NCBI GenBank assembly: GCA_000818945.1
Contig: KN805372.1
Location: 407,214-471,213, forward strand
Direction: 5' to 3'
DNA from: Schizochytrium sp. CCTCC M209059
Taxonomy: Eukaryota; Sar; Bigyra; Thraustochytrida; Thraustochytriidae
Length of the DNA: 64,000 bases
In this document: positions 48,677 through 57,995 of the stretch, piece after piece
Numbering within the stretch: the stretch's first letter is position 1
How the letters are laid out: the number at the start of each line of letters is the position of its first letter
The notes under the pieces: generated by a model
Told to the model about the DNA's origin: nothing
Databases searched by the model: none
The model's input: the letters and a program-made list of their open reading frames with translations, nothing else
Position numbers and translations under genes: made by a program

Positions 48677-49056
48677 ATGTTTACGAGCTGCAGATGTGGA
48701 CAGCCCCTACGAGATCACCGATGCGGCGGAGTCAATGTTCACAACAACAAGTGCAACGCACGCACCTATCGCACAAAGTGCGCCTCTGGCAGCTGCCGCA
48801 ACTACGTCGTGCCAGAACTGAATCGACACAGCATGATTGTCCAAGATCCTATATTTACAACGAGAACGACGATTTGTGGCCTATTCTAGCAAACAACTCA
48901 CAAGCTCTTATTAACAAGGTGCAGGCTGTCTTTGACGCAGTTGTCGTTCGCTACTGCGAAGGCAACTATGACAGCATTCACAAAAAGTCATTCCTCATGA
49001 TCAAAGTCGGTAACACATTCGGTTCGCCCGACACGGACAACTCGCCAACATTTTAA
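48677..49056 (+). pseudogene. Cys-rich remnant on plus strand
   Basis: Two coding-like pieces in different frames. The first, from 48677, gives MFTSCRCGQPLRDHRCGG, a run with HNNKCNARTYRTKCASGSC and NYVVPEL, with eight or more Cys/His spaced like a zinc-binding module. The second, in another frame to the TAA at 49056, gives NENDDLWPILANNSQALI and VQAVFDAVVVRYCEGNYDSI. A frame change near 48840-48850 separates them, and no full-length frame exists. It abuts the broken Cys-rich gene on the other strand. Family not recognised. Confidence 0.35.
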
Positions 49057-49091
49057 AATCGCGCGGATGCTGCTCAGGCTGAAAGATGCGA

Positions 49092-49245
49092 GAATTGATA
49101 CCTTTTTGATCTCGTTGCGGAAACTTTCCAAAAGGAATGATCGCCGGACATCTTCTCTTTATGGTACTGAATTGATACCTTTTTGATCTCGTTGCGGAAA
49201 CTTTCCAAAAGGAATGATCGCCGGACATCTTCTCTTTATGGTACT
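49092..49245. repeat. Perfect 77-bp tandem duplication
   Basis: Two copies, 49092-49168 and 49169-49245, are identical by eye, each beginning GAATTGATACC and ending TTTATGGTACT. Absence of any divergence implies a very recent duplication or an assembly duplicate. It is intergenic. Confidence 0.95.
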
Positions 49246-49372
49246 ACACGACGTTTCATTCATCAATCTTCAAGGTGTATGTGACAGCGAGGACAAATGC
49301 ATCAAATATCGCTCTAATAATAATTGCAGAAAGTGGGAGAGAGACGTTGCGGCTCCACGCATGGTTGATTCC

Positions 49373-50008
49373 TTACTTACGAGGGCGGGAGGAGGGCGGG
49401 CGGTCGCCAATGGAGAAGTCGCTCTCCTCAAGGGTTTGCACGACACCCTTGGCTCCACCGACCCATTGAAGCATGTCAGAATCACAAAGCATGCCAAATG
49501 ACGGAACGCCACCGACGGAAGACTTTTTCACCTCGACAGCGTTGGCATCCTCACCGACCTTGGCGCCAGCGGGGACGATAGCGCCAATGGTGGCAACAAT
49601 GACAAGGGATCCCTCGGAGACGTGCTTGGCATTCGTCACGACCTGAACGGGTTCTTCCTTGCCGAGGTCCACCTGGACTTTTTTCAGGTCCTTCTTCGGC
49701 ACGGGCTCGACACTGAGGACCTTGCCGACAATGTACCCGGCGTACTTTGCGGCCTCGGGGTCTACGAGCTCGAATTCTTCTCCGCACTCGAGGCAAAAGA
49801 CGGTATTCCCGTCCTCTTCGACCTTTTCCACCTCGCGTTCCTCGTCGCAGGCCTCGCAGCGCGCCTTGAGGGTCTTCTCCTCGTCCTCCCCGGCATCCTC
49901 CCCGGCACCTTGCGTGGAGCCGGCGTCCTGCGCCTCTGCGGCCTTGGCTGCGGCGCTCTCCTCTTCCTTCGCCGCCGCCGGCTGGGAGGCGTCCTTGGTC
50001 TCGCTCAT
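49373..50008 (-). CDS. Zinc-ribbon plus EMAP-II-type tRNA-binding protein
   Basis: A 211-residue protein. Residues 1-45 are acidic/Ala-rich (SAAAKAAEAQDAG...). Then comes a four-Cys zinc ribbon, RCEACDEE...VFCLECGEEFEL (about 50-81). The rest is an OB-fold of the tRNA-binding class (EMAP-II/Arc1p/MetRS C-terminal type): YIVGKVLSVEPVPKKDL, then VQVDLGKEEPVQVVTNAK, SLVIVATIGAIVP and GVPSFGMLCDSDML. This fold holds tRNA non-specifically and usually acts as a tRNA-delivery arm in synthetase complexes. No synthetase domain is fused here, so it may be a free cofactor. The combination with an N-terminal zinc ribbon is unusual to me. The OB-fold is firm. Confidence 0.85.
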   Translation of the reverse strand: MSETKDASQPAAAKEEESAAAKAAEAQDAGSTQGAGEDAGEDEEKTLKARCEACDEEREVEKVEEDGNTVFCLECGEEFELVDPEAAKYAGYIVGKVLSVEPVPKKDLKKVQVDLGKEEPVQVVTNAKHVSEGSLVIVATIGAIVPAGAKVGEDANAVEVKKSSVGGVPSFGMLCDSDMLQWVGGAKGVVQTLEESDFSIGDRPPSSRPRK

Positions 50009-50863
50009 CGTTCTCTCCGCCAGCCGCCGCGGGTTGTCCGGGTTTGTTGTGTTCTGCTCTGCTGTGCTCTGCTCTGCTTTGCCCCGCGATATCTATCGCC
50101 AAGCGGCTGGCTGCCAGCTAGCTAGCCAGCTAGCTCGCTACCTAGCTGGGCGGGCAGGCCGCGGCCGGGTCGCCCGCCACGCAGACTGCGCCAGCCACGC
50201 AGACCTCGCCCTCCGCCAACGCCTCTCGCCTCCTCTTCTCGCCTCTCCTCGCCTCTCCTCGCCTCTCCTTGCCTCTTCTCGCCGCCGTCGCCGTCGCCGT
50301 CGCCGTCGCTGCCCGCGCGTGTCTCGCTCACGCCGGGGGCGGGGCACGAATGTGGTGTTAGGGCGCGGCGGCGGCACACGGGGCGGCACAAGCAGGCCCC
50401 TCTTTGTGCCGGGTAAAGAACGCTTGGTCGCGGCGGCTCCGAGTCGGCTCTTGTACAGTATGTGTATGTACGTATGCATGTAAGTATGTACTGACCAACA
50501 GTAACAGTAAAGAGCACGTCCGGGTCCAGGCGGAGAGGGAGGGAGGGGGCCCGAAGAAAGGAAAGGAAAGGAAAGGAAGGGAAAGGAAAGGAAAGCAGGG
50601 CAGATCAAGAACGCGGGAGGTCGAGGCGAGCGAGACGCGAGCGGAGCAGCAGGAGCAGGAGCGCGGGCGGCGGAGGCGCGAGCGAGCAGCCGCGTGCAGG
50701 CGAGGCGAGCGACGAGAGGAGAAGAGCTCCGGGTTTTCGCTGCGTCGCGCTTGATCAGTACCGGCCGGCCGGCGTGCGTGCGTGCGTGCTTGCGGGTAAA
50801 GCGAGGAAGCCGCCACAAGGGAGGACTCGGGAGCGAGCAAGCTAGCAAGCAAGTGCAAGCAAG
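50009..50863. promoter_or_regulatory. Divergent intergenic region tRNA-binding protein / sideroflexin
   Basis: This 855-bp spacer separates two divergent genes. It includes CTAGC repeats at about 50119-50147, a CGCCTCTC-type tract at 50228-50280, a GTCGCC run at about 50285-50307, a GGAAA array at about 50555-50595 and GCAAGCAAG at about 50840-50862 immediately before the start. No gene is seen. Confidence 0.5.
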
Positions 50864-51919
50864 ATGCTGGGCGTTCGCAGCATCATGGGCGCGTCCGCCG
50901 CGGCGGCCGTGGGCGTGGTGAGCGTGGCGACGGTCGCCAAGACGGTGGAGGAGAACTTCCCGGCGCCCAAGTTCTCACTGCAGGCGGAGCGCTTCGACCT
51001 GTCGACCATGCAGGGCAGGTTCGCGAAGCAGCTGACCAACTGCGACCCCTCGCTCCTGCTCGCGCGGGAGCAGGAGATCCGCGCGGCGGAGGGCCTTCTG
51101 CGCGATTTCTCCGAGGGCAAGGCCGCGAACCTCTCCAACAGCCAGCTCTGGTCTGCGCGCAAGCTCGTCGAGGCGACGGTGCAGCCCGACACCAAGGAGA
51201 TCATCCCGAGGCCATTCCGCATGTCGGGCTACGTGCCCTTCAACGGCCCCGTGTGCGTCGCCATGATGGCTTCGCAGAGTACACCGGCGCTGCTGTTCTG
51301 GAACTGGGTCAACCAGAGCCAAAACGCGCTGGTGAACTACTTTAACCGCAACGCGTCCTCGCCCACCTCGAACGAGACGCTTTTCATTTCGTACTCTGCG
51401 GCCGTTGGCGCTGCGTTGACCATGGCCTTTGGCCTCAGCCAGTTCATCTCGCGTCGCTACAGCCCGGCACGTGCTGCGCAGCTCATGAAGTTCGTCGCTT
51501 TTCCCTCGAGCGTGGTGGCGTCGTGCTCCAACTGCTACATTATGCGCCGGCCCGAGATCGAGAGTGGCATTACCATTCTCGACAAGGACGGAAATACGCT
51601 GGCGGATGGCGCACGCTCCTCGGTGGCGGCCAACAAGGCTGTCATGGAGACTGTGCTTTCGCGCGGTATCCTGCAGATCCCCGTGTTCTTTCTTCCCCCG
51701 TTTCTCATGAGTATTCCTCCCTTTTCGGCCGCGAGCGCTACGGTCGCCATTCCCCTCACCACCATGTTTACTATCGCAGCCTTTGGTTTTGGTCTGCCTT
51801 CCACGGTGGCTATCTTCCCCCAGGTCGGCACTGTCAAGGTCGAAGAGCTCGAGCCTGAGCTCCGCGAAGCCGTCGGCTCGCAGCCGGACGGCACCGTCTA
51901 CTACAACAAGGGCCTCTAA
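50864..51919 (+). CDS. Sideroflexin-family mitochondrial carrier
   Basis: A 351-residue sideroflexin (SFXN/tricarboxylate-carrier family), an inner-mitochondrial-membrane protein; SFXN1 moves serine for one-carbon metabolism. Diagnostic blocks are LWSARKLVEATVQPDTKEIIPRPFRMSGYVPFNGPV (the QPDTKE equivalent of HPDTGE), FWNWVNQSQNALVNYFNRN, SYSAAVGAALTMAFG and PFSAASATVAIPL. Four or five hydrophobic helices are present. The start MLGVRSIMG is the first ATG after the repeat-rich leader; Met8 is an alternative. The N-terminus (about 45 residues) is longer than in animals and may be partly targeting. The substrate is inferred from family. Confidence 0.92.
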   Translation: MLGVRSIMGASAAAAVGVVSVATVAKTVEENFPAPKFSLQAERFDLSTMQGRFAKQLTNCDPSLLLAREQEIRAAEGLLRDFSEGKAANLSNSQLWSARKLVEATVQPDTKEIIPRPFRMSGYVPFNGPVCVAMMASQSTPALLFWNWVNQSQNALVNYFNRNASSPTSNETLFISYSAAVGAALTMAFGLSQFISRRYSPARAAQLMKFVAFPSSVVASCSNCYIMRRPEIESGITILDKDGNTLADGARSSVAANKAVMETVLSRGILQIPVFFLPPFLMSIPPFSAASATVAIPLTTMFTIAAFGFGLPSTVAIFPQVGTVKVEELEPELREAVGSQPDGTVYYNKGL

Positions 51920-53724
51920 AGCATTTCTTGTTGCTGTCTGACTGATCTCCATTCACTTTTCATTCGTATGTAGCCGTCCTCCTCGCGTGTCTTGCTTCTC
52001 CTCCCGGGTCTCCCGTACTAGACGAGAGCGACATGGGAGCAGGCCTAGAAGAACCTTACCTTTAAAAAAAAAAATAGCGCAGCACATGTGAAAAACTTGG
52101 ACGAAACCGACATATACGTACTAGGTCTATAGCCAGCCAGCAAGCCACAGCCAGGACGAACAGATCGATCGCTTGGGCCATCCTCATTTTGCAGTTATGG
52201 CGGCTTGGAGCTTGCCGCCGCCGGGGTCCTTTTCCTCGAGCAAGCCCGCTCACCCAAGCTTCCTCCTAACCCCACTCCACCCACTTGCCTCGTCATGGTG
52301 CCCGGTCACAGTTGCGATCTTCCAGGCCCCAGCCGAAATGGGACATTTCATTGGTTGGTCTCCAAGCCTTCAAGTTCAAGCTGGCTGGAACTTGCCACTC
52401 GTGGCCGAAGCTGGGCCCGGCACTCGTGCCCGAGGCCGGCCCAGCTTCAACAGTGAAGTCCCGGGGCCCTCGCGGTCTCGACGCGGAGTGCTGACCGCGC
52501 TGCGGCTGCGAGCCTCGAGGAATCCTCCTCCCTGCGTCCCTCTTCCCTCTCCATCCATCCAAGCTCATCACCGTCACGGCATGGCATGGCATGGCATGGC
52601 ATGGCATCTGCATCTGCATCTGCACTGCCCTGCCGCATGGCATCTCAGGCTTCTTCATGTTCATGTTCATGTTCTTCTTCACGTCCTCCTCCTTCTCTAC
52701 CAGCCTCCTCCTTCTGCACCTGCGCACCCGCCACGCTTCCGCCGCGCTTCCGCCGCCTCGAGCCCTGCGCGGCGTGCGCGGGGATGGACGGGCGCGCTCG
52801 CCTCGCTCTCCCGGCGCCGCCGGCTTCGCGCGCGTGGCGGGGCTCGCAAAGATGCGTCATCCGCAGCGATGGCGCGAGCAGGAGCAGGACGAGGCGGCAG
52901 CCGCGCCGGGAAGGGAGGGAGGAAGGAAGGCGAGGCGAGGCGAGGCGGGGCGGGGCGGGGCTGGCATGGCGCTCCTCTTGACTCCCTCCGAGCCTCTCTG
53001 CGCGATTCGATTCGATGCGCCTAGGGCGCGCGTGTGCATCTCTCTCTGTACGTACGTACGTATCTCCATACTACTCTAGCTTCCTGCGAAGATTGGGCGC
53101 GCAAGATCGAGCGAGCGAGCGAGGGCTGCGAGGGCTCGCTGGCGAGGCCGAGAAGGGTCTCCGTCGTCGTCGTCCTCGTCGTCGTCCTCGTCACCGTCAT
53201 CGCAGCGGAGCAGAGCAGAGCTGAGCAGAGCAGCAGCTAGCTAGCTAGCTCCCTCCGAACTCTTGGCGCGAAGAAGACCGTTTGCAAGTTACGCTCCGCT
53301 GGCTGGGCCTCGGCGCCGACGACGGCCGCCAGGGCCTGGTCGAGCGAGGCTCGCTCGAGGCGCGCAGACGCAGCGCAGAGGCGCTCGCTCTCGCGCGGCA
53401 GCAGCAGCAGACCGGCGAGCAGCGAGGCGAGGCCGCTCGCGCCCCGCGACGACGAGCAGGCGGGGTCGCGCTCCTCGCGCGCTGCGCACCGGAAGGCGCA
53501 GGGAGCCTCGAAGCAGCTAGCTAAGCTAGCTAGCTACGTATACCTAGCTGGACGGCGGAAAACCGCGCACGCCGTCGATCGCAGCAGACCCGCTCCAGCT
53601 CCAGCTCCGGACGCGAGGCAGCTCCGACCCCGGCGAGCAAGCGAGCGAGCGAGCGAGTCGCCAGCTTGTGCTCGTGCGCGAGCGCGTGAACGTCTGCGAG
53701 CGGGGAGAGAACGCGGAGGGCGCG
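51920..53724. repeat. Long GC-rich spacer with several repeats
   Basis: This is 1.8 kb between sideroflexin and the desaturase. It contains an imperfect hairpin at about 52408-52447 (GAAGCTGGGCC against GGCCCAGCTTC), a GGCAT array at about 52579-52606 followed by CTGCAT units to 52625, CTTCATGTTCATGTTC at about 52650-52680, GGCGA/GGGGC pentamers at about 52929-52960, and CTAGCTAG runs at about 53235-53250 and 53513-53550. No gene is supported. Confidence 0.6.
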
Positions 53725-54990
53725 ATGACGGCAGTTGATATGGCCACCGCAAACGCGGCCGAGGGGCTCGAGGTGAAGAAGCACAATAAGGCCAAGGAGG
53801 GCGCCGCGATCCACGAGGTGGAGGAGGAGGAGGTCAAGGAGGAGGAGGCGAGCCTCGCCGCGGCGGGCCAGCAGGACCGGTCGCCGCAGGAAAGGAAAAA
53901 GTACCACGCGCGCGTGCTCAAGAGATACCTGGATCAGATTGGCGAGAACAGGGACAAAACCGCAGAGCGCAAGGAACACCTCTTCCCCATGCCCGCCTTT
54001 GTCCGCACGCTCTGTCTGCCCCTTTTGGAGGACGAACGCGACTACATTGCCCTCGAAATGTTCCTCAATCTTGCCCTCACTGTGCCGCCGCTCATGGCCC
54101 TCTTTTGGATGTACCCCTCGCACATTGTTGGCGTCATCTTTCTCGTGTGGCGCCTGCTTACCTTTGCGCCGCGCTTCATGCTCACACTCCACGTGACCTC
54201 GCACCGCCGCCTTTTCAAGCAAAAGTACTGGCCGCTCAACTTTATGGGCACCATGCTGGGCTTCTTTCTCGGTCTTCCGCCCGGCTTTTACTACATTCAC
54301 CATGTCATGATGCACCACGTCGAAAACAACGTCTTCCCCTACGATGTCAGCTCCACCATGCCTCATCAGCGCGACACCCGCTGGGCCATGGTCCACTACA
54401 TTAGCAAGTACTTTACGCACGCCGTCTTTTACCTGCCGTACTATGCGCTCAAGAAGAAAAAGTACGGCCTCTTTGCCTTCCACGCCGTCTGCTGGGTCTC
54501 GTACTTTTTCGGCGGTGCCTACCTCTACACGCTGCACCCCGTCGCGACCCTGTGGACCATCCCGATCCCCTTTGTCGTCCTCGGCGGCGCCCTCATGCAG
54601 GGTAACTTCACCCAGCATGTCTTTGTGTGCCCGGACGATCCCTTTTCCAACTACCGTCTCACCTTTAACTACGTCAACCATCCCGACAACCAGCGGACCT
54701 ACAACGACGGCTACCACATCGACCATCACCAAAATTCTCGCCTCCACTGGTCCGAGGTCATCCAGCACTTCGAGGACAACATTGACAAGTTTGCTGACAA
54801 CGATGCCTTTGTCTTCAAGGAGATCGACACGCAGATCGTATACCGTCACGTTCTCAACGGCACCTACAAGGAGCTCTACAAATACTGGGTTCAGCTCACG
54901 CCGGATCTGACGCGCTCTCCCGAGGAGTTCGAGGCTCTTTGCCGTCATCGTCTCAAGCCCATTTACAAGGACAACAAAAAGTCTTGCTAG
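53725..54990 (+). CDS. Fatty acid desaturase/hydroxylase-superfamily membrane protein
   Basis: A 421-residue membrane protein (start 53725, MTAVDM). The head (1-85) is acidic/Lys-rich. Three His boxes of the membrane-bound di-iron family are present: HVTSH (156-160) in LTLHVTSHRR; HHVMMHH (192-198) in YIHHVMMHHVENN; and HIDHH (331-335) in GYHIDHHQNSRLHWSE. Hydrophobic spans lie at about 108-150, 170-192, 225-240, 252-270 and 274-292. The boxes match the desaturase pattern HxxxH...HxxxxHH...HxxHH only approximately, and I see no cytochrome b5 domain. It is probably ER-located. Substrate and regioselectivity are unknown; a hydroxylase is possible. Confidence 0.75.
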   Translation: MTAVDMATANAAEGLEVKKHNKAKEGAAIHEVEEEEVKEEEASLAAAGQQDRSPQERKKYHARVLKRYLDQIGENRDKTAERKEHLFPMPAFVRTLCLPLLEDERDYIALEMFLNLALTVPPLMALFWMYPSHIVGVIFLVWRLLTFAPRFMLTLHVTSHRRLFKQKYWPLNFMGTMLGFFLGLPPGFYYIHHVMMHHVENNVFPYDVSSTMPHQRDTRWAMVHYISKYFTHAVFYLPYYALKKKKYGLFAFHAVCWVSYFFGGAYLYTLHPVATLWTIPIPFVVLGGALMQGNFTQHVFVCPDDPFSNYRLTFNYVNHPDNQRTYNDGYHIDHHQNSRLHWSEVIQHFEDNIDKFADNDAFVFKEIDTQIVYRHVLNGTYKELYKYWVQLTPDLTRSPEEFEALCRHRLKPIYKDNKKSC

Positions 54991-55598
54991 CTTTTCATCA
55001 CTCGAAGAGAGCGCAGTAGTCGTCTCATTCAACAAACAGAAAAGCTAAACAAGCAAGCAAGCAAACAATCCTGTAGCACTCGTACTCTCTTCCATGGTGC
55101 TCTCGCCTTTTTTTCTCATGCGGCATGCCTCGGTCCTCTTGAGGTCATTTTCAATTGATCATCTCCGGGCGGGGCGGGGCATCACGCGGTAGCGTCTCGG
55201 GCTTTTTCTCTTTACTACCTATTTGGCTCTGGCTCGGTGGGTGGATAACGAGTATTGGCTCTTGGACAACATGTATGCATTCTGCATCTTTTGTGCTATG
55301 CATTGTTAGGTTAGATTGTATAGAATCGGTGTCGTTTTGTCCACTGTGCTTGTTGTTGGTCTCTTTGCGGTCCTTCTCTGTCTTTCAAGTTGTTGCTTTC
55401 CAACTTTGGCCCCCTTTTTTTTTGCTGCTCTGCTTGCTGATTTTGTCTTGCTTGCCGGAGCCCCACCACGGCCAAATAGTAAAGGCAAGGCGTCAGGCAA
55501 GACTGCCCAAGTCTCCTTTTTGTGTGGCGACAAGCGTCGAGGTAGCGCTCACGCTCGGCAATCCGCTTGCTCTGCCGCCGCCCCGCACGCCGCCCAAG
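54991..55598. other. Spacer, no gene seen
   Basis: This 608-bp region contains the desaturase 3' flank (AAGC repeats at about 55048-55065) and a T/C-rich stretch (about 55190-55440). The in-frame upstream extension of the synthetase is hydrophobic low-complexity and not credible as coding. Confidence 0.45.
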
Positions 55599-57404
55599 AT
55601 GCTCCGGGCGTGCTCCCCGCGGGGTCTCGCACGAGGCGCCACCAGAGCGGCCCATGGCAGCGGCTGGTCGCCAAGGACGAGGACGCGGACCTGCACGACA
55701 ACGAGCACAGCGAGCTCGGCAAGCGCGACAGCAACTGTGCAAGACAAACCAAAGCAGCTGGAGCGCGTCCTGGTGACGACGCCCATCTTTTACGTGAACG
55801 GGAGCCCGCACATTGGACACGCGTACTCGGGTCTCCTCGCAGACGCTCTTGCGCGATGGCTGCGACTTGAGGGACACGAGGTGCTCTTTACAACCGGGAC
55901 TGACGAACACGGCGCCAAGGTGGAGCGCGCTGGCATTGACAAGGGCGCGGCGTCCACAAAGGACTACTGCGATGGCATTTCGCAAGAGTTTCGCGAGCTC
56001 TTCGAGGCCTTGGGCACCTCGCACGACGACTTTATACGGACCACAGAGCCGCGCCACGGCGCAAATGTGGCGGCGCTTTGGGAGCGGCTGCAAAGCGCCG
56101 GCTTTATCAACCTTGGTGAGCACCAGGGATGGTACTGTCAATCGGACGAGGCCTTTCTTACCGACAAGCAGGTCGCCGATCAGGGCGATGGCAAAATGGT
56201 GTCGCTCGAAAGCGGTCACGCCGTAGAGTGGGTGTCCGAAAGCAACTACGTCTTTCCGTTGAGCCAATTTCACGAGCGACTCCTCGAATGGCTCAGCGCC
56301 AACGAAAAGGTCGCTGTCCAGCCCAGCACGCGCTGGAACGAGGTCGACGCCTTTTTGCGTCAAGAAAAGGCGGATGGCAAGCCCGAACTGGTTGATCTCT
56401 CGGTCTCACGACCTCGTGACCGCGTGCGCTGGGCCTGGCCTGTTCCCACAGATGATCAGCATTCCGTCTACGTATGGCTTGACGCCTTGGCCAACTACCT
56501 CACGGCATCGGGCGTAAAGATTCCGGCAGACCCCGACCAGCCCGTCAGCTGGCGCGATGCTGGCGTCGATCGTGTGATTCATGTCATTGGCAAGGACATT
56601 TTGCGCTTCCACACCGTTTACTGGCCTGCGTTTCTCATGGCCGCTGGCATTGAAACCCCCGACGTCGTGTTTGCGCATGGCCACTGGACGGTGGAGCGGA
56701 CGAAAATGAGCAAGTCCCTGGGCAATGTCGTGAATCCCATGGACCTCGTTGCGGCATATGGCGTTGACGCCGTGCGCTACTCGCTGCTCCGCAACGGCAG
56801 CATTGGCGCCGACCTCGACTTTAGCAACGAAATGCTCGAGTCACGTCGTCGTGACGAGCTCATCAACACCTACGGCAATCTGCTGGCGCGATGCACGGGA
56901 AAAAGTCTCGCTCCGGATGATGCTTGGCCTGGACCTGCGGCGAACACGCGCCCGCAAGACAGCGATCTTGCCTCGGACCATTTGAGTGGTCTGGCGGATG
57001 TCGTGGGATCCCACTTTGCACGCTTGGAGTTCGCCCGGGGTGCCGGTGAGATTATGGACGTACTCTATGAGGCAAATCGCGTCGTGACCGCCGAAGAGCC
57101 CTGGGTGTTGCGCAAAAAGCTTCGCCAAGACCCAGACGCCCCTGAAGCTGATGCACTGCGTGCGCAGCTCGACACCACCATGTACTGGGTCCTCGAGACG
57201 CTTCGCGTTACTAGCATTCTTTTGCAACCCATTGTACCTGAGGCGGCGGGCAGGGCGCTCGATGCGCTTGGCATTCCGGCGGCCCAGCGGAATGTCGTAG
57301 ACGCTCGGCGCGTGGGTAACACGCCTTTAAAGTCGTTGACAATGCAACGCCCCAAAAAGGGCAGTGTGGTGCTGATTCCGCCATTGCCAAAAACCGACGC
57401 GTAA
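55599..57404 (+). CDS. Methionyl-tRNA synthetase, organellar/bacterial type
   Basis: A 601-residue class I synthetase that charges tRNA-Met. The start at 55599 (MLRACSPRG) yields a Ser/Thr/Arg-rich N-terminus of about 50 residues typical of a mitochondrial presequence. The catalytic core has TTPIFYVNGSPHIGHAY with HIGH at 71-74, FTTGTDEHGAKVE, WYCQSDEAFLTD, the domain WAWPVPTDDQHSVYVWLDALANY, and KMSKS at 369-373 in TKMSKSLGNVVNP. I see no CxxC zinc-knuckle pair, as in the MetRS2 single-domain bacterial type. The anticodon-binding helical domain ends the protein with LQPIVPEAA. No tRNA-binding extension is fused. The family is firm. Confidence 0.93.
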   Translation: MLRACSPRGLARGATRAAHGSGWSPRTRTRTCTTTSTASSASATATVQDKPKQLERVLVTTPIFYVNGSPHIGHAYSGLLADALARWLRLEGHEVLFTTGTDEHGAKVERAGIDKGAASTKDYCDGISQEFRELFEALGTSHDDFIRTTEPRHGANVAALWERLQSAGFINLGEHQGWYCQSDEAFLTDKQVADQGDGKMVSLESGHAVEWVSESNYVFPLSQFHERLLEWLSANEKVAVQPSTRWNEVDAFLRQEKADGKPELVDLSVSRPRDRVRWAWPVPTDDQHSVYVWLDALANYLTASGVKIPADPDQPVSWRDAGVDRVIHVIGKDILRFHTVYWPAFLMAAGIETPDVVFAHGHWTVERTKMSKSLGNVVNPMDLVAAYGVDAVRYSLLRNGSIGADLDFSNEMLESRRRDELINTYGNLLARCTGKSLAPDDAWPGPAANTRPQDSDLASDHLSGLADVVGSHFARLEFARGAGEIMDVLYEANRVVTAEEPWVLRKKLRQDPDAPEADALRAQLDTTMYWVLETLRVTSILLQPIVPEAAGRALDALGIPAAQRNVVDARRVGNTPLKSLTMQRPKKGSVVLIPPLPKTDA

Positions 57405-57995
57405 GCCCGAGATACGCGCGCGCGTGCAGCAACTCTGAAATGGTTTTTCTTCGATCTGTGTGTAAATGGGCCAAGACTTTTTCCAATCAGCTGTCATTCG
57501 TTTGTTGCCCGGCCAGTGTTGCCCGGCTAGGGGCTGTGCAACAACGTGATGCAAATTGGTTAACTCTTACAGAATGTGGTTCATCTTGTGACTCTTTTCA
57601 CTAACGTCTCGGCTCATCATTCTTGCCATGGCGTCTACTTCTTCAGAGTAAGGCCTTGAGGGGAAAGAGGAAAAGACTTGGCGAATGGCATCACGAGGCG
57701 GGTCGTACAGGTGTCTCGCGCGTCAGTGAACGCGTATAGTTTAGAGATTCAACTGCTCAAAATGTTTAAGCGAAGCGCAACTCAGACTCAATTTATCTTG
57801 GCAATGACCAGTTCTCGAGCACAACCAACTCGTAAAAGGGGCAAGATTGACATTAATGCAAAACGGTGCAAGTATTGAGATTGTCAGCAGCCTTTGGCAA
57901 TGAAATTGAAAACAATGCTTGCCTTTTCGAATAACATTAGAAGCGGTAGAGGGTTCTGCAGTGCTCCTTTGTTCCGTGAGAGAAAAAGTAAAAGA
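57405..57995. other. Spacer, no gene seen
   Basis: This 591-bp spacer lies between two converging genes. Frames are short. It holds both 3' flanks. Nothing else is recognised. Confidence 0.45.

Noticed and set aside
52173..53024. Plus-strand frame of 283 codons
   Set aside because: Pro/Ser/His-rich, crosses GGCAT and CTGCAT repeats and lacks any structured segment.
53530..55035. Minus-strand frame of 501 codons
   Set aside because: Antisense of the desaturase-like gene, which has clear His boxes and membrane segments on the plus strand.
55311..56363. Minus-strand frame of 350 codons
   Set aside because: Antisense of the methionyl-tRNA synthetase, whose HIGH and KMSKS motifs are on the plus strand.
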